Source of the DNA: Streptomyces sp. NBC_00377
Lineage (GTDB): Bacteria; Actinomycetota; Actinomycetes; Streptomycetales; Streptomycetaceae
Length of the DNA: 64,000 nt
Assembly: GCF_036075115.1 (NCBI RefSeq)
Contig: NZ_CP107958.1
Span: forward strand, 1,302,001 to 1,366,000
Reading direction: 5' to 3'
Shown: piece by piece, positions 19,489 to 27,149 of the stretch
Layout: each line of letters opens with the position of its first letter
Numbering within the stretch: position 1 is the stretch's first letter
Position numbers and translations under genes: made by a program
The notes under the pieces: model-generated
Databases searched by the model: none
Told to the model about the DNA's origin: nothing
What the model saw: the letters and a program-made list of their open reading frames with translations, nothing else

Positions 19489-19497
19489 CCACACCGT
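18831..19497 (+). repeat. Second copy of the 667-bp near-identical tract
   Basis: Partner of 16494-17160, offset by 2,337 bp in the same orientation. Homologous recombination between the two would delete one gene and leave a hybrid lectin. Confidence 0.9.
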
Positions 19498-19502
19498 AGA
19501 GG

Positions 19503-19517
19503 GGGCCGTGGCGGCCC
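19503..19517 (+). terminator. Short GC hairpin after lectin-like gene 2
   Basis: GGGCCG and CGGCCC separated by three bases, 15 bp after the stop codon. Plausible terminator, weaker than that of copy 1. Confidence 0.4.
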
Positions 19518-19644
19518 GCCGGTCGGCACGCCGCCCGCCTCCACCGCCGCCCGTTCTGCCCTGCTTCCTTCCGTCCTGTCGGCACGGGGACGGGGCAGGC
19601 AGGGCGGCGGTCTGCAAACGGCCAGGTCCTCACCGCACCAGAAA

Positions 19645-19758
19645 GGTCTGCGCCGCCGTGTCCCGGCTACGCAACAGGCCCTCGTCGCCGCCCTCGTCGC
19701 GCTGCCCCTGATCCTCCTCGGAGCCGTCGCTCCGCCTGCCACCGCCGACGGTCGCTGC
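19645..19758 (+). pseudogene. Signal-peptide-like remnant without a start or body
   Basis: In one frame the sequence reads as an Arg-rich n-region, a hydrophobic core (ALVAALVALPLILLGAV) and an Ala-x-Ala-type cleavage site, like the starts of the two lectin-like genes. There is no start codon with a ribosome-binding site, and downstream the frame becomes Arg/Ser/Pro-rich without domain character. It may be the head of a lost third secreted protein. The rest of 19518-20040 shows nothing recognisable. Confidence 0.35.
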
Positions 19759-20040
19759 CGGCCACGAGGGCTCGCTCTCATCCAACTGCCGTCCCACAGC
19801 TTGCGCTCCGGTGTGCCGTCGGCGCGTCCGCCGCTCCGGTGCACCGCCCGGCCGGGTCCTCACCCGAGGTCCTCCAGGAGCAGATCGAGCGCCGCCTCCT
19901 CGTGCAGGGCCCGCCAAGCTAAGGAGAGGCCGGACGTTCCGTGCCGGACCACGCGGCGCAGCTCCTGCAACCTCTTCGCGTCGCCCTACTGCCTGCGGGC
20001 AGTGGAAACGGAACCTAAGGGGATGGACGCGTGACCGCTC

Positions 20041-20693
20041 TCAGGCGTCCTCGTCATGAATTCGCGCACCCAGATCCTCCGCCCACTCCAGCGCCCACGC
20101 CTTGAGTTCTTCGATCTGCCGGGAGGTGAGCCCGTACGCGGTGTAGTCCTCATCCTCGTACCAGTCCGCGCCGATGAGCCGGTCCCGGAGGTCTTCGAGG
20201 CTGAACTCGGCGGGTGCGACGGCGGCCCAGTGATTCGAGGTCGGCGGTGGAGCGGTGACGGGAGGCAGGATGTCGATGAGGTCGCGGACGGTGCCGCGGT
20301 CGGCGAGAGCGCGGACCTTGGTGCCGATCACGTCGTCAAGGGAAAGAACGGGGCCGTAGGGGGTCTGGGCGGGCGGAGCCCAGAACGCCTCCTAGAGGAC
20401 GTCGACCTCGCACTCCTCGCCGGTGTCCGGATCGGTGACGAGGAACCGACCGCTGAGCGAATCGGTCTGAACGTGCGTGGTCCGCCATCCGCGCGCACTG
20501 AGACCTGCCGTGAGTCAGGCGACGATCACCTGCATCGGAGCGGGATTCTCGGTGGCGACGTCGAGGTCGCGGCTGAAGCGTTCGACCAGGCCGTGGGCCT
20601 GCACGGCGTACCCGCCGGTGAGGACCAGGGGTAAGGGGAGCCGACGTCGAGGATGTCGGTGAGGAGACGCTCGTGGAGCGGAGTGAGCTTCAC
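20041..20693 (-). pseudogene. AbiEii-type nucleotidyltransferase, inactivated by one frameshift and two stop codons
   Basis: Reading leftward from a GTG that overlaps the upstream stop (GTGA), the frame gives an N-terminus of about 20 residues, then needs a -1 correction near 20628 to continue into the nucleotidyltransferase signature (LVLTGGYAVQAHG, then SRDLDVAT). In-frame stops follow at 20515-20517 (TGA) and 20392-20394 (TAG), after which the frame is open to 20041 with a conserved-looking tail (VIGTKVRALADRGTVRDLID). The intact family comprises the toxin-like partners of AbiE/type IV toxin-antitoxin and abortive-infection systems. Amino-acid conservation on both sides of each lesion suggests recent decay. 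The last 96 codons could still be translated from an internal start but lack the active site. Confidence 0.75.
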
Positions 20694-21052
20694 GCGGCGG
20701 TCGTGTCGGCCGGAGAGGTGCGGAGCAGCTCAGGGAAGGCGCCCTCCCAGACCTCGCGGAAGTAGGGACTGATCAAGCGCCGCAGTACGGGCCACTGCTC
20801 GGTGAGCAGCCGGTGGTGCAGGAGAGCCACCAGGTCCTCGCGCAGTCCTTCGGCGAGGACGGTCCGGTAGAGCGTCATGCGGGACTTCGGACGGTCCAGG
20901 CTGTAGCTCGTCCGCCCGGACCAGACGATGTGTAGCGGCAGGTCCACGCTGCCCTCGACCGGGCCGGCCAGCTCCTGCAAGCGCTCGGGCAGTCGGCTGC
21001 GGTAACGGCCCCGCAGCACCTCGGCGCGGGGGGCGGCGATCGTCGGGTCCAT
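20690..21052 (-). CDS. Small partner protein of the AbiEii-type nucleotidyltransferase
   Basis: 120 residues from the ATG at 21052. It is soluble and helical, with patterns such as LRGRYRSRLPERLQELAGP and PLHIVWSGRTSYSL. I recall proteins of this type directly upstream of AbiEii-like nucleotidyltransferases in Streptomyces, and here the stop overlaps the start of that gene by 4 bp, so they form one unit. Whether it acts as antitoxin or regulator is not evident: I cannot see a convincing winged-helix motif. Almost no leader separates a palindrome (21058-21071) from the start codon, suggesting autoregulation. With its partner broken it may be an orphan. Confidence 0.6.
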   Translation of the reverse strand: MDPTIAAPRAEVLRGRYRSRLPERLQELAGPVEGSVDLPLHIVWSGRTSYSLDRPKSRMTLYRTVLAEGLREDLVALLHHRLLTEQWPVLRRLISPYFREVWEGAFPELLRTSPADTTAA

Positions 21053-21057
21053 ACATC

Positions 21058-21071
21058 CAGTATCGCTACTG
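21058..21071. promoter_or_regulatory. Palindrome CAGTA-N4-TACTG at the start of the AbiE-like operon
   Basis: Perfect 5-bp arms around TCGC, ending 5 bp before the ATG at 21052. The position suits an operator overlapping the promoter or transcript start of a leaderless or short-leader mRNA. Confidence 0.4.
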
Positions 21072-21230
21072 GGAGGCGGCGGCATGGTGGATGAGCCCAT
21101 TCACTCAGGACCCATGTAGCGAATGGGCTGTCGCGTCACGCAGCGAACCTGCCAAGCGGAGCCAGGCACCTGTGTCCAGGTCCCCCGTCATTGCCGCCAT
21201 CTGGTCAGCAGGTGGGACGCTCCCGCGCCC

Positions 21231-21430
21231 GATGCTGACCGTTGACTGACCCGGAGGCGACAATCAGGGCTCTGACCTGCGGAAACACCCAAACGCTAGA
21301 TCTTGGACTTGAACAGAGTACGCAGCACTTTGGACTCCTAGAGACGGCTCCCCGCCAGCTCTCTGCAGGTCAGGGGCGTCATTCACTGTACATTGGCCTG
21401 CCTTCGAATCGAAGGCTTGCCACAACATCG
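21231..21430. repeat. Right copy of the ~200-bp direct repeat flanking the toxin island
   Basis: Same orientation as 4145-4345, with the conserved core at 21268-21315. It starts about 180 bp upstream of the AbiE-like partner gene. The following 21431-21719 is non-coding as far as I can tell; one 43-codon frame from about 21578 to the stop near 21717 (including FDATLNYLLRAMRPPD) reads like the tail of an unrecognised protein. Confidence 0.7.
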
Positions 21431-21719
21431 AGCGCCGCGGTGAGCAGGTCCCTCATCTGCGCAACTGCGCTGACCAAGCTGCCGCGAAGCCGTCGACCAG
21501 GGCCACGTACGAAAGACCGCCCGGTCCCATGCTGATTGCATGCTGACTTACCAGATGGCCTGTCGCCTCGTCCGCGCGTGACCGGCGTTGACAGACACCG
21601 AAACACCAGCCGCACCAGCGAGTGCGCGCAAGCGCTGGATACCGTCGAATCCGGGAGCATCCGCTTCGATGCCACCCTGAATTACCTCCTGCGCGCCATG
21701 CGGCCACCTGACTGACGGC

Positions 21720-22976
21720 TCATGGCCACGGCTTCGTACGGCCGGCCGAAGCCTGCCGGGTGTCCGCGCCGGAGTTCACGTGCCGCTCGGTCTCCTGAGG
21801 GCCGTGCCAGTCCAGGCACATCACGGTGGCATCGTCTTCGAGCCGGCCGCCTGCAGCCTCACGGACGGCGGACGTCAGCATCAGCGCCGTCTCCCGCGGG
21901 TGCAGGTCCCGGGTGTGCTCCAGCAGGGCAGGCAGGTCGACCGTCCCCCCATGACGTTCGAGCATGCCGTCGGTGAGCATGAGCAGACGGTCACCGGGGC
22001 GCAGATCGACGTCCTGAACGCGGTAGGGGTGACGCGCGGACACCGACAGCCCGAAGGGTCGGTCCACCAAGCAGGCCATCTCCTCCGCGGTCCCCTCACG
22101 CACGCGCAGTGGCCAGGGATGCCCGGCGTTGACCAGCTGGGCCCGCCCGGTGCTGAGGTTGACGCGCAGCAGCTGCCCGGTGGCATGCCCCTGGCCGTGG
22201 TCGGCCAGCGCCTGGTCAGCCCGGTGGGCCTGTTCGGCCAGACCGGCTCCCGTGCGACGGGCGCCGCGCAGGGCGGCCACCAGGACCGTGGCAGCCAACG
22301 CGGCGTCGATGTCGTGGCCCATGGGGTCGGTCACCGACACGTGCAGAGTGTCGCGGTCCAGGGTGTAGTCGAAGGTGTCGCCGCTGAGGTCTTCGGAGGG
22401 CTCCATGCTCCCGCACAGGGTGAACTGCGCAGCCTCGCACGACAGCGACGGGGGCAGCAGCTGGTACTGGATTTCCGCTGCCAGAGTGGGGGGACGGGAG
22501 CGTTTGCCCCAGGTGTACAGGTCGGTGAAGCGTCCGTTGGCGATCACTATGTAAGCCAGGGCGTGGGCTGCTTCCTTGACCCCATCGAGGACGTCCTCAC
22601 CGGCGGCGGCCGGCAGAAGCACTTCCAGCAGCCCGATCGCGTCCCCCCGGTTGGTGACCGGCACGATCACCCGCTGCCCCTGGCTGCTCGCCTCCTGGTA
22701 CAGCCGCTGGGTGCAGACCACCTGCTCGTAGGCGCTGCCGAACATGGGAATCCGCTCCGCTTCCCGCCCGCCCTCGCCCGCCCCGGCGGTCGACAGCCGC
22801 ACTACCGTCTTTCCCGTCAGGTCGACGATGAGAAAAGAGACCTTCGTGGCCTCGAAACGCCGCCGTAGGTGCTCGGCGACCACATCGACGGCAGCCACCG
22901 GCGCCGCCGTCTCCGCGGCCGTCAGCAACCGGGGAAGTGCACTCTGTCCACTACTCACGGCCGTGGCCCCTTCCAC
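21720..22976 (-). CDS. PP2C-type (SpoIIE) phosphatase with N-terminal GAF-like sensor
   Basis: 418 residues. Residues about 20-160 are GAF-like; the PP2C/SpoIIE domain follows, starting with [13 protein letters not shown], with metal-binding motifs [13 protein letters not shown] (about residues 216-228), a GHPWPLRVR segment, [11 protein letters not shown] and [10 protein letters not shown] near the C-terminus. Such enzymes dephosphorylate STAS-domain anti-sigma antagonists and so switch on stress sigma factors; there is no STAS or anti-sigma gene next to it, but a second PP2C with STAS partner lies at 55-57 kb. The GTG at 22976 has AGGAGG 5 bp upstream; another GTG at 22958 also has a usable site. 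No membrane segment. Confidence 0.85.
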   Translation of the reverse strand: MEGATAVSSGQSALPRLLTAAETAAPVAAVDVVAEHLRRRFEATKVSFLIVDLTGKTVVRLSTAGAGEGGREAERIPMFGSAYEQVVCTQRLYQEASSQGQRVIVPVTNRGDAIGLLEVLLPAAAGEDVLDGVKEAAHALAYIVIANGRFTDLYTWGKRSRPPTLAAEIQYQLLPPSLSCEAAQFTLCGSMEPSEDLSGDTFDYTLDRDTLHVSVTDPMGHDIDAALAATVLVAALRGARRTGAGLAEQAHRADQALADHGQGHATGQLLRVNLSTGRAQLVNAGHPWPLRVREGTAEEMACLVDRPFGLSVSARHPYRVQDVDLRPGDRLLMLTDGMLERHGGTVDLPALLEHTRDLHPRETALMLTSAVREAAGGRLEDDATVMCLDWHGPQETERHVNSGADTRQASAGRTKPWP

Positions 22977-23116
22977 AAGCCCCTCCTACAGCATGGGAAC
23001 CTCCACGGTGAGCGTCAATCGGTGAGCGGTCACGGCAGGTCAAAACGCCATGTATTTCGCGGAGCTGATTCGGTGAACGTCCGGCGCGGAGATGATGCGC
23101 GGCAAGGACGGCGACG

Positions 23117-23149
23117 CACGGCGCACGGCGCACGGCGCACGGCGCACGG
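23117..23149. repeat. Short tandem repeat, 7-bp unit CACGGCG, about 4.7 copies
   Basis: Perfect copies, immediately before the decayed transposase. Likely slippage product, no gene. Confidence 0.8.
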
Positions 23150-23365
23150 AAGACCAGAGCCTGCCGCTGTCCGTCATGGTCACCCCGGCCGGCGTGACCG
23201 ACCGCGACGCGGCGAAGGAAGTCCTGTTCTTCGGCCGCGCCCTCAAGATCGTCAGCCCGCAGACACGCGCGCGACCACGAACGGCTCATCCCGCACTCGG
23301 CGTCTCTCATCACCTGGGTCGCCATCACGCTCGTGACCGGTCGGAGCTTCGGCGGACACCACGAC
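23150..23365 (+). pseudogene. Remnant of an IS5-family transposase with internal deletion and frameshift
   Basis: One frame gives LPLSVMVTPAGVTDRDAAKE, the usual central IS5 segment (LGLLLAVVVTPASVQDRDGA in relatives). About 30 codons later another frame gives ARDHERLIPHSASLITWVAI, matching the C-terminal block normally read as RDYERLPQHSEAHITWAAI. The DDE region between them is missing. Nothing else in 22977-23455 looks like a gene. Confidence 0.65.
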
Positions 23366-23455
23366 CGGGCATCCACTCCGACGGGGGCACCGCCTCGACC
23401 GCCTTGAAGGCAGCGCCCGGCACATACAACCTACGGGCGCCCGCGGCTCTGGAAG

Positions 23456-23986
23456 TCATTCCTCGGGCTCGTGGCGTTCCTCGCCGCTCCGAGGGTCCTC
23501 CACGGGGACCGTGTATGCCTTGCGGGTGCCGGTGTCGATGAGGATCTGTGCGGCATCGGTGACGTTGCCGGCCCGGACAGCCCTGGCCATCGCGGCACGG
23601 GCGGCCTCCACTGTCGCCTGCGGCGGAACCACGAGAAGGGAGAAGTGGTCCTGGTCGCCGCGAGTGATCAGGATGGTGTCGTCACCCACCGGAAAGGAGT
23701 CGATACGGACGACCTGGTCGTCGATCACCAGGCGCGGGGGAAGTTCATCCCAAGCGGTGACGTCCAGACCGACGCGCGCGACGGAGCCGAGGTGGACGGT
23801 CAGCGCGTGGACGAGGTCGGGCAGCTCGGCACCGATGTCGCGGGAACGCGGCCACCACGCACCGTCGAGGTTGCCTTCCCGGGACCGTGTCGTCTCCAGC
23901 CGCAGAAGGACCGTCCCGGGTTTCGCGGCCCGATGGATCGCGTCCGGCAGAAGACGGGGAGCGCGAGGGATGTCGGATTCGGTCAT
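23456..23986 (-). CDS. DUF5994 family protein
   Basis: 176 residues, no signal or membrane segment. It follows the DUF5994 pattern closely: PRLLPDAIHRAAKPGTVLLR, an AWWPRSRDIGAELPDLVHAL block, WDELPPRL and SFPVGDDTILITRGDQDHFS, then VPPQATVEAARAAMARAV. The function of this actinobacterial family is unknown. The ATG is preceded by AGGCGGA at good spacing; a longer frame upstream is Arg-rich and unlikely. It stands alone between remnants of an IS and of an RHS gene. Confidence 0.85.
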   Translation of the reverse strand: MTESDIPRAPRLLPDAIHRAAKPGTVLLRLETTRSREGNLDGAWWPRSRDIGAELPDLVHALTVHLGSVARVGLDVTAWDELPPRLVIDDQVVRIDSFPVGDDTILITRGDQDHFSLLVVPPQATVEAARAAMARAVRAGNVTDAAQILIDTGTRKAYTVPVEDPRSGEERHEPEE

Positions 23987-24225
23987 GGCTTGTCCGCCTG
24001 TCTGCGGGAAACGGTGCCGCCGCCGAACGCGGGACCTCGTCCTCTCACCGTAAGCCGTGCCCCGCCGCAGCATCTGCGCCGACGGTTCCGGGCCTCGTTG
24101 CCGATCGGTGAAATGCCTGCTCACGCACACATCCCGGGACCTCCGCAGCGGCGTAGAGCGAAAGGACCGGGAGTGGCTTTGCTCTCGTTGGGCAGCCACA
24201 CCCCCGTGCGGCGTCCGAGGGCGTC

Positions 24226-24645
24226 TTAGGTGAGCGAGGTGAGCAGTCCGGCCGCGTCGGTGACGGCGGTGGGCTGGGCGCGGGCCGGATCCATGGTGCT
24301 CTTGGTGACGTGGCAGTCCTTGGAGCTGGTCGTGCTGGTGGTGCAGGTGGCTCCGGGGGTGACCTGGGTGGCGGTGACGACGCTGCTCGGGAGTTCTCCC
24401 GTGGCAGGCGTGTAGCCGGTGGTGGTGCTTTGGGACAGGCTGGTGTTGTTGGGGGCGGTGGAGTGTGGCGTGCGGGTGGTCAGTGTGCTGCGGCCGTAGC
24501 TGTCATAAGCGGTCGCCGCCACGTCGATGAACGCGGTCGCGGTGGTACCGGTGGCAGCGGACGCCTTCTGGACCAGGGTGGCATCGCCAGTCGTGGGAAG
24601 CTTCGGGTTCTGCTGGCCGTCGCCGTCGCAGGCGATGCTGAGTGG
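24226..24645 (-). pseudogene. Fragment of a second RHS/YD-repeat gene
   Basis: About 140 codons in one open frame read as RHS shell: AYDSYGRSTLTTRTPHSTA, then TTTGYTPATGELPSSVVTAT, then a piece with DPARAQPTAVTDAAGLLTSL. These are typical of actinobacterial YD-repeat proteins, but N- and C-termini, Hint and toxin parts are absent and upstream sequence is unrelated. It has no start or ribosome-binding site. It is probably debris of another polymorphic toxin, different in sequence from the intact one at 5-15 kb. Confidence 0.75.
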
Positions 24646-24894
24646 ATGCTGACTCGTCTGACACATCTGACGCCTCGCCAGGTGAGCTGGGGATCGATGG
24701 CACGCGACTCGCCCGGTGCCGATTCGACCCCTGCCCGTGGACGGGTGCGGGCTTGGAGCGGGACCGAGGGGTGGACTCACCTGACATCACCGCCGGCGTA
24801 TACCGCCGCTCTCGATAGCGTGAGCACCCACGGCATGGAGTCCCCGTGTGTCCGGCTGATCTGACGGCTTCCGACGGAAGGTGCTGAGGCTGCA

Positions 24895-25317
24895 ATGAGT
24901 GAACCGACAAAGCCCGAGGTCCGCGTTCCGGCGGGCGACGCTCCTACCGAGCTGACCATCCGGGACCTGGTCGTCGGTGACGGGGTGGAGGTCGGACCGG
25001 GCATGGTGGTCAGGGTCCACTACGTCGGGGTGACTCTCGAGTCCGGGAAGGAGTTCGATGCCTCCTGGGATCGGAGCGAGCCGTTCAAATTCGCCCTGGG
25101 CAGCGGCAAGGTCATCAAGGGCTGGGACCGGGGAGTGAGAGGGATGAAGGTCGGCGGTCGGCGCGAGATCATCGTTCCTCCGCGGCTCGGATACGGCGAT
25201 CGGTCGCCCTCACGGTTGATCCCGCCGGGGTCGACCCTGATCTTCGTGGTGGACCTGCTGGACTCGTATTCCCGCGCAACCGGGTGGAGCAACGCCCAGC
25301 GGCGGGTCGAACCCTAG
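24895..25317 (+). CDS. FKBP-type peptidyl-prolyl cis-trans isomerase
   Basis: 140 residues, cytoplasmic. One FKBP domain fills residues about 20-130: VRVHYVGVTLESGKEFDASW with the active-site Phe-Asp pair, FKFALGSGKVIKGWDRGVRG, MKVGGRREIIVPPRLGYGD and IPPGSTLIFVVDLLD. It isomerises X-Pro bonds during folding. GAGG lies 5 bp before the ATG. It appears monocistronic. Compared with the usual ~120-124-residue actinobacterial FKBP it has a short C-terminal extension. Confidence 0.92.
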   Translation: MSEPTKPEVRVPAGDAPTELTIRDLVVGDGVEVGPGMVVRVHYVGVTLESGKEFDASWDRSEPFKFALGSGKVIKGWDRGVRGMKVGGRREIIVPPRLGYGDRSPSRLIPPGSTLIFVVDLLDSYSRATGWSNAQRRVEP

Positions 25318-25424
25318 CGCTCGGCCAGGGCCTGGCGGGTTCGGATGCCGTTGCTTCGACGGAGAAGGCGCAAGCACCACAGCGCGCTTCGGTGACCCGG
25401 CCTCCGCCCTCACCTCCCGGCCCG

Positions 25425-25603
25425 CCGACCACGGCCGCCGAGGCGCCCAGGTGAGCGAGCAGTGGGCCGGTGACGGAACGAGCGCCCTCGCAGACGAAGT
25501 CCATCAGCAGACTGACGCCCCCGAACACCACCACGAACCGCCACGCCGAGAGCCCCCGGGGAGGCGGGTCCGGCGGTTCGGGTGGGGTGCGGGCGGGCTT
25601 CAT
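25425..25603 (-). pseudogene. N-terminal fragment of an MFS transporter
   Basis: A likely start at 25603 (GGCGGAG upstream) leads into LSAWRFVVVFGGVSLLMDFV and then a segment ending LLAHLGASAAVVGG, which is the first helix and loop of a common MFS family (relatives read LLMDFVYEGARSVTGPLLASLGASALVVG). Homology ends abruptly at about 25430 and the frame runs on in unrelated Arg/Pro-rich sequence. At most the first of twelve membrane spans remains. 25318-25424 and 25604-25803 hold nothing else. Confidence 0.65.
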
Positions 25604-25803
25604 GAACTCCGCCCCAGGGTGTCGCGTGCCTGGCAGGCCGGACATGGCCTCCTGGACATCGGACCACCTCCTGTAGCCGCTCTCCTCTTCACCGGACGAA
25701 TCCGGCTGGCGCATCCTCTCTCGACACGCTGCGGCAGTCAGGTGGGGAGGCGGGCGCCGGCGGCTCTCCCGCGCCCGCCGGACGTGCGTGGCGCCGTCTG
25801 CGC

Positions 25804-26733
25804 TCAGTCGGCCCGCTCGGTGGCCGGGTCGTACTCGCCCGTCTCCGCAGGCGAGGCAACGGACGGGGCGGGGCTGCGGCGCTCCTGAGCGTGGGCGTAT
25901 CCCGTCAGACCGACCAGCACGGCCAGCAGCACGGCCGACGAGCCCGCCGTACCGAGGTCGAGACCGCCTTTCGCGACCGGCTTGGTCAGGAAGTCGCCGG
26001 CTGTCGCGCCGAGCGGGCGGGTCACCACGAAGGCGAGCCAGAACAGGAGCACGTTCGGCACGGCGGGCACCCGCATCAGGGCCACCAGCACCAGCAGGAC
26101 GCCGGTCACCAGCGCCGCCCCGCCGGCGTAGCCGAGGCCCGAACTGTCGGACAGGAAGTCGCCCATCGAGGTACCGAGCGTGTTGGAGACGAGGATCGCC
26201 GACCAGAACAGCGCCTCCCCGCGGAAGCTGACGATGTCACGGATGACGAACGTCATCCCGGCCAGCTTCCAGGCGGCGAAGATGGCGACCAGGACCGAGA
26301 TCAGGATCGCCGCGCCCGTCGGGTAGCCCAGACCGAGGCCCTGCGGCCCCCAGCCCAGCGAAGCGGCGCCGCTCGAGAGGTACTTGGCGCTGGCGTCGCG
26401 GTTCATGAAGTCGGACATCGTGGTGCCGGCCATGCTGGTCGACAGGATGACCGTCCAGTAGAAGAACGGGTTGTAGCGGCGGGAGCGCAGCTGAACGACC
26501 AGGGTCACCACGAAGAGCAGGAACAGGGCGATCGTGGTGAGGAAGTAGCCGAGCTTCAGGGTCTGGGCGAACAGGTCGCCGGCCGTCTCGCCCAGGGTCG
26601 TCGCCGCGATCTTCATGATCCAGAAGGCGAGGGTGACCTCGGGCAGTTTCTTCATCACCGACCTGGTCGTGGTCGCGGCCCGTTGCTGCCGGGCGGCAAC
26701 GGCTAAGTCGGTGAGTACTTCGGGATGCTCCAT
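25804..26733 (-). CDS. COG4705-type multispan membrane protein with fourfold internal repeat
   Basis: 309 residues. The ATG at 26733 follows GAGGAG. The protein has about eight hydrophobic spans and four internal repeats, each a Trp-led helix ending in a Thr/Gly/Asp motif: WIMKIAATTLGETAGDLF, WTVILSTSMAGTTMSDFM, WSAILVSNTLGTSMGDFL and WLAFVVTRPLGATAGDFL. This pattern matches the uncharacterised COG4705 membrane proteins; the substrate is unknown, though conserved Asp and Thr in helices suggest an ion or solute carrier. The last ~30 residues are a hydrophilic tail. No clear operon partner. Confidence 0.75.
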   Translation of the reverse strand: MEHPEVLTDLAVAARQQRAATTTRSVMKKLPEVTLAFWIMKIAATTLGETAGDLFAQTLKLGYFLTTIALFLLFVVTLVVQLRSRRYNPFFYWTVILSTSMAGTTMSDFMNRDASAKYLSSGAASLGWGPQGLGLGYPTGAAILISVLVAIFAAWKLAGMTFVIRDIVSFRGEALFWSAILVSNTLGTSMGDFLSDSSGLGYAGGAALVTGVLLVLVALMRVPAVPNVLLFWLAFVVTRPLGATAGDFLTKPVAKGGLDLGTAGSSAVLLAVLVGLTGYAHAQERRSPAPSVASPAETGEYDPATERAD

Positions 26734-26890
26734 CGTCGGACACTCCTCTTCGTGGGGGGTGTGCAGGGCGCCTGTCTCCGCGGGGAGGACGGGCACCCCC
26801 TGCGACACACGGGCCGACCGCGGAGGCCGGCCGTGGTGTCCGATCTTGTCGGTGATCGCCTGAACGCTTCCTGAACGCATTCCCAGCCGT

Positions 26891-27149
26891 TCAGGCCGCC
26901 TGCCGGGCGACGCGCGCGGGGTCCGCGACGTCCTTGCGGGTCACCGCCAGGTACCCAGGTCGCCAGAGCGGCCGCGCAGGCCGCCAGCAGCCAGGCGCGA
27001 TCGGCGACGGCAAGGCGGTCGGCGCCGGCGTCCACCGTGTGCCGGTGTGCGGCGAGCACCCAGACGGCCGCCACCACCACGGCCGCGGTGACGGCGAGCT
27101 GCCAGGGCCGGCCGAGGCCGCGGGACAGCGGAGCGTCGGTGGCACTCAT
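26891..27149 (-). pseudogene. Truncated UPF0104-like membrane protein joined out of frame to another gene's tail
   Basis: The ATG at 27149 overlaps the glycosyltransferase stop (ATGA). The first ~65 codons (WQLAVTAAVVVAAVWVLAAH, then ADRAWLLAACAAALATWV) match the first two spans of UPF0104/lysylphosphatidylglycerol-synthase-like proteins, including the intact one at 62772-63887. After about 26958 this frame turns Arg/Pro-rich, while another frame reads GYLAVTRKDVADPARV up to a stop at 26891. That ending resembles the orphan tail at 30311 (GHLAVSHKDV), so the locus looks like a deletion joining the head of one gene to the tail of another. Confidence 0.55.

Noticed and set aside
22869..23541. 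Complete small gene between the PP2C and DUF5994 genes
   Set aside because: The protein-like pieces are in different frames and match separated parts of an IS5 transposase.
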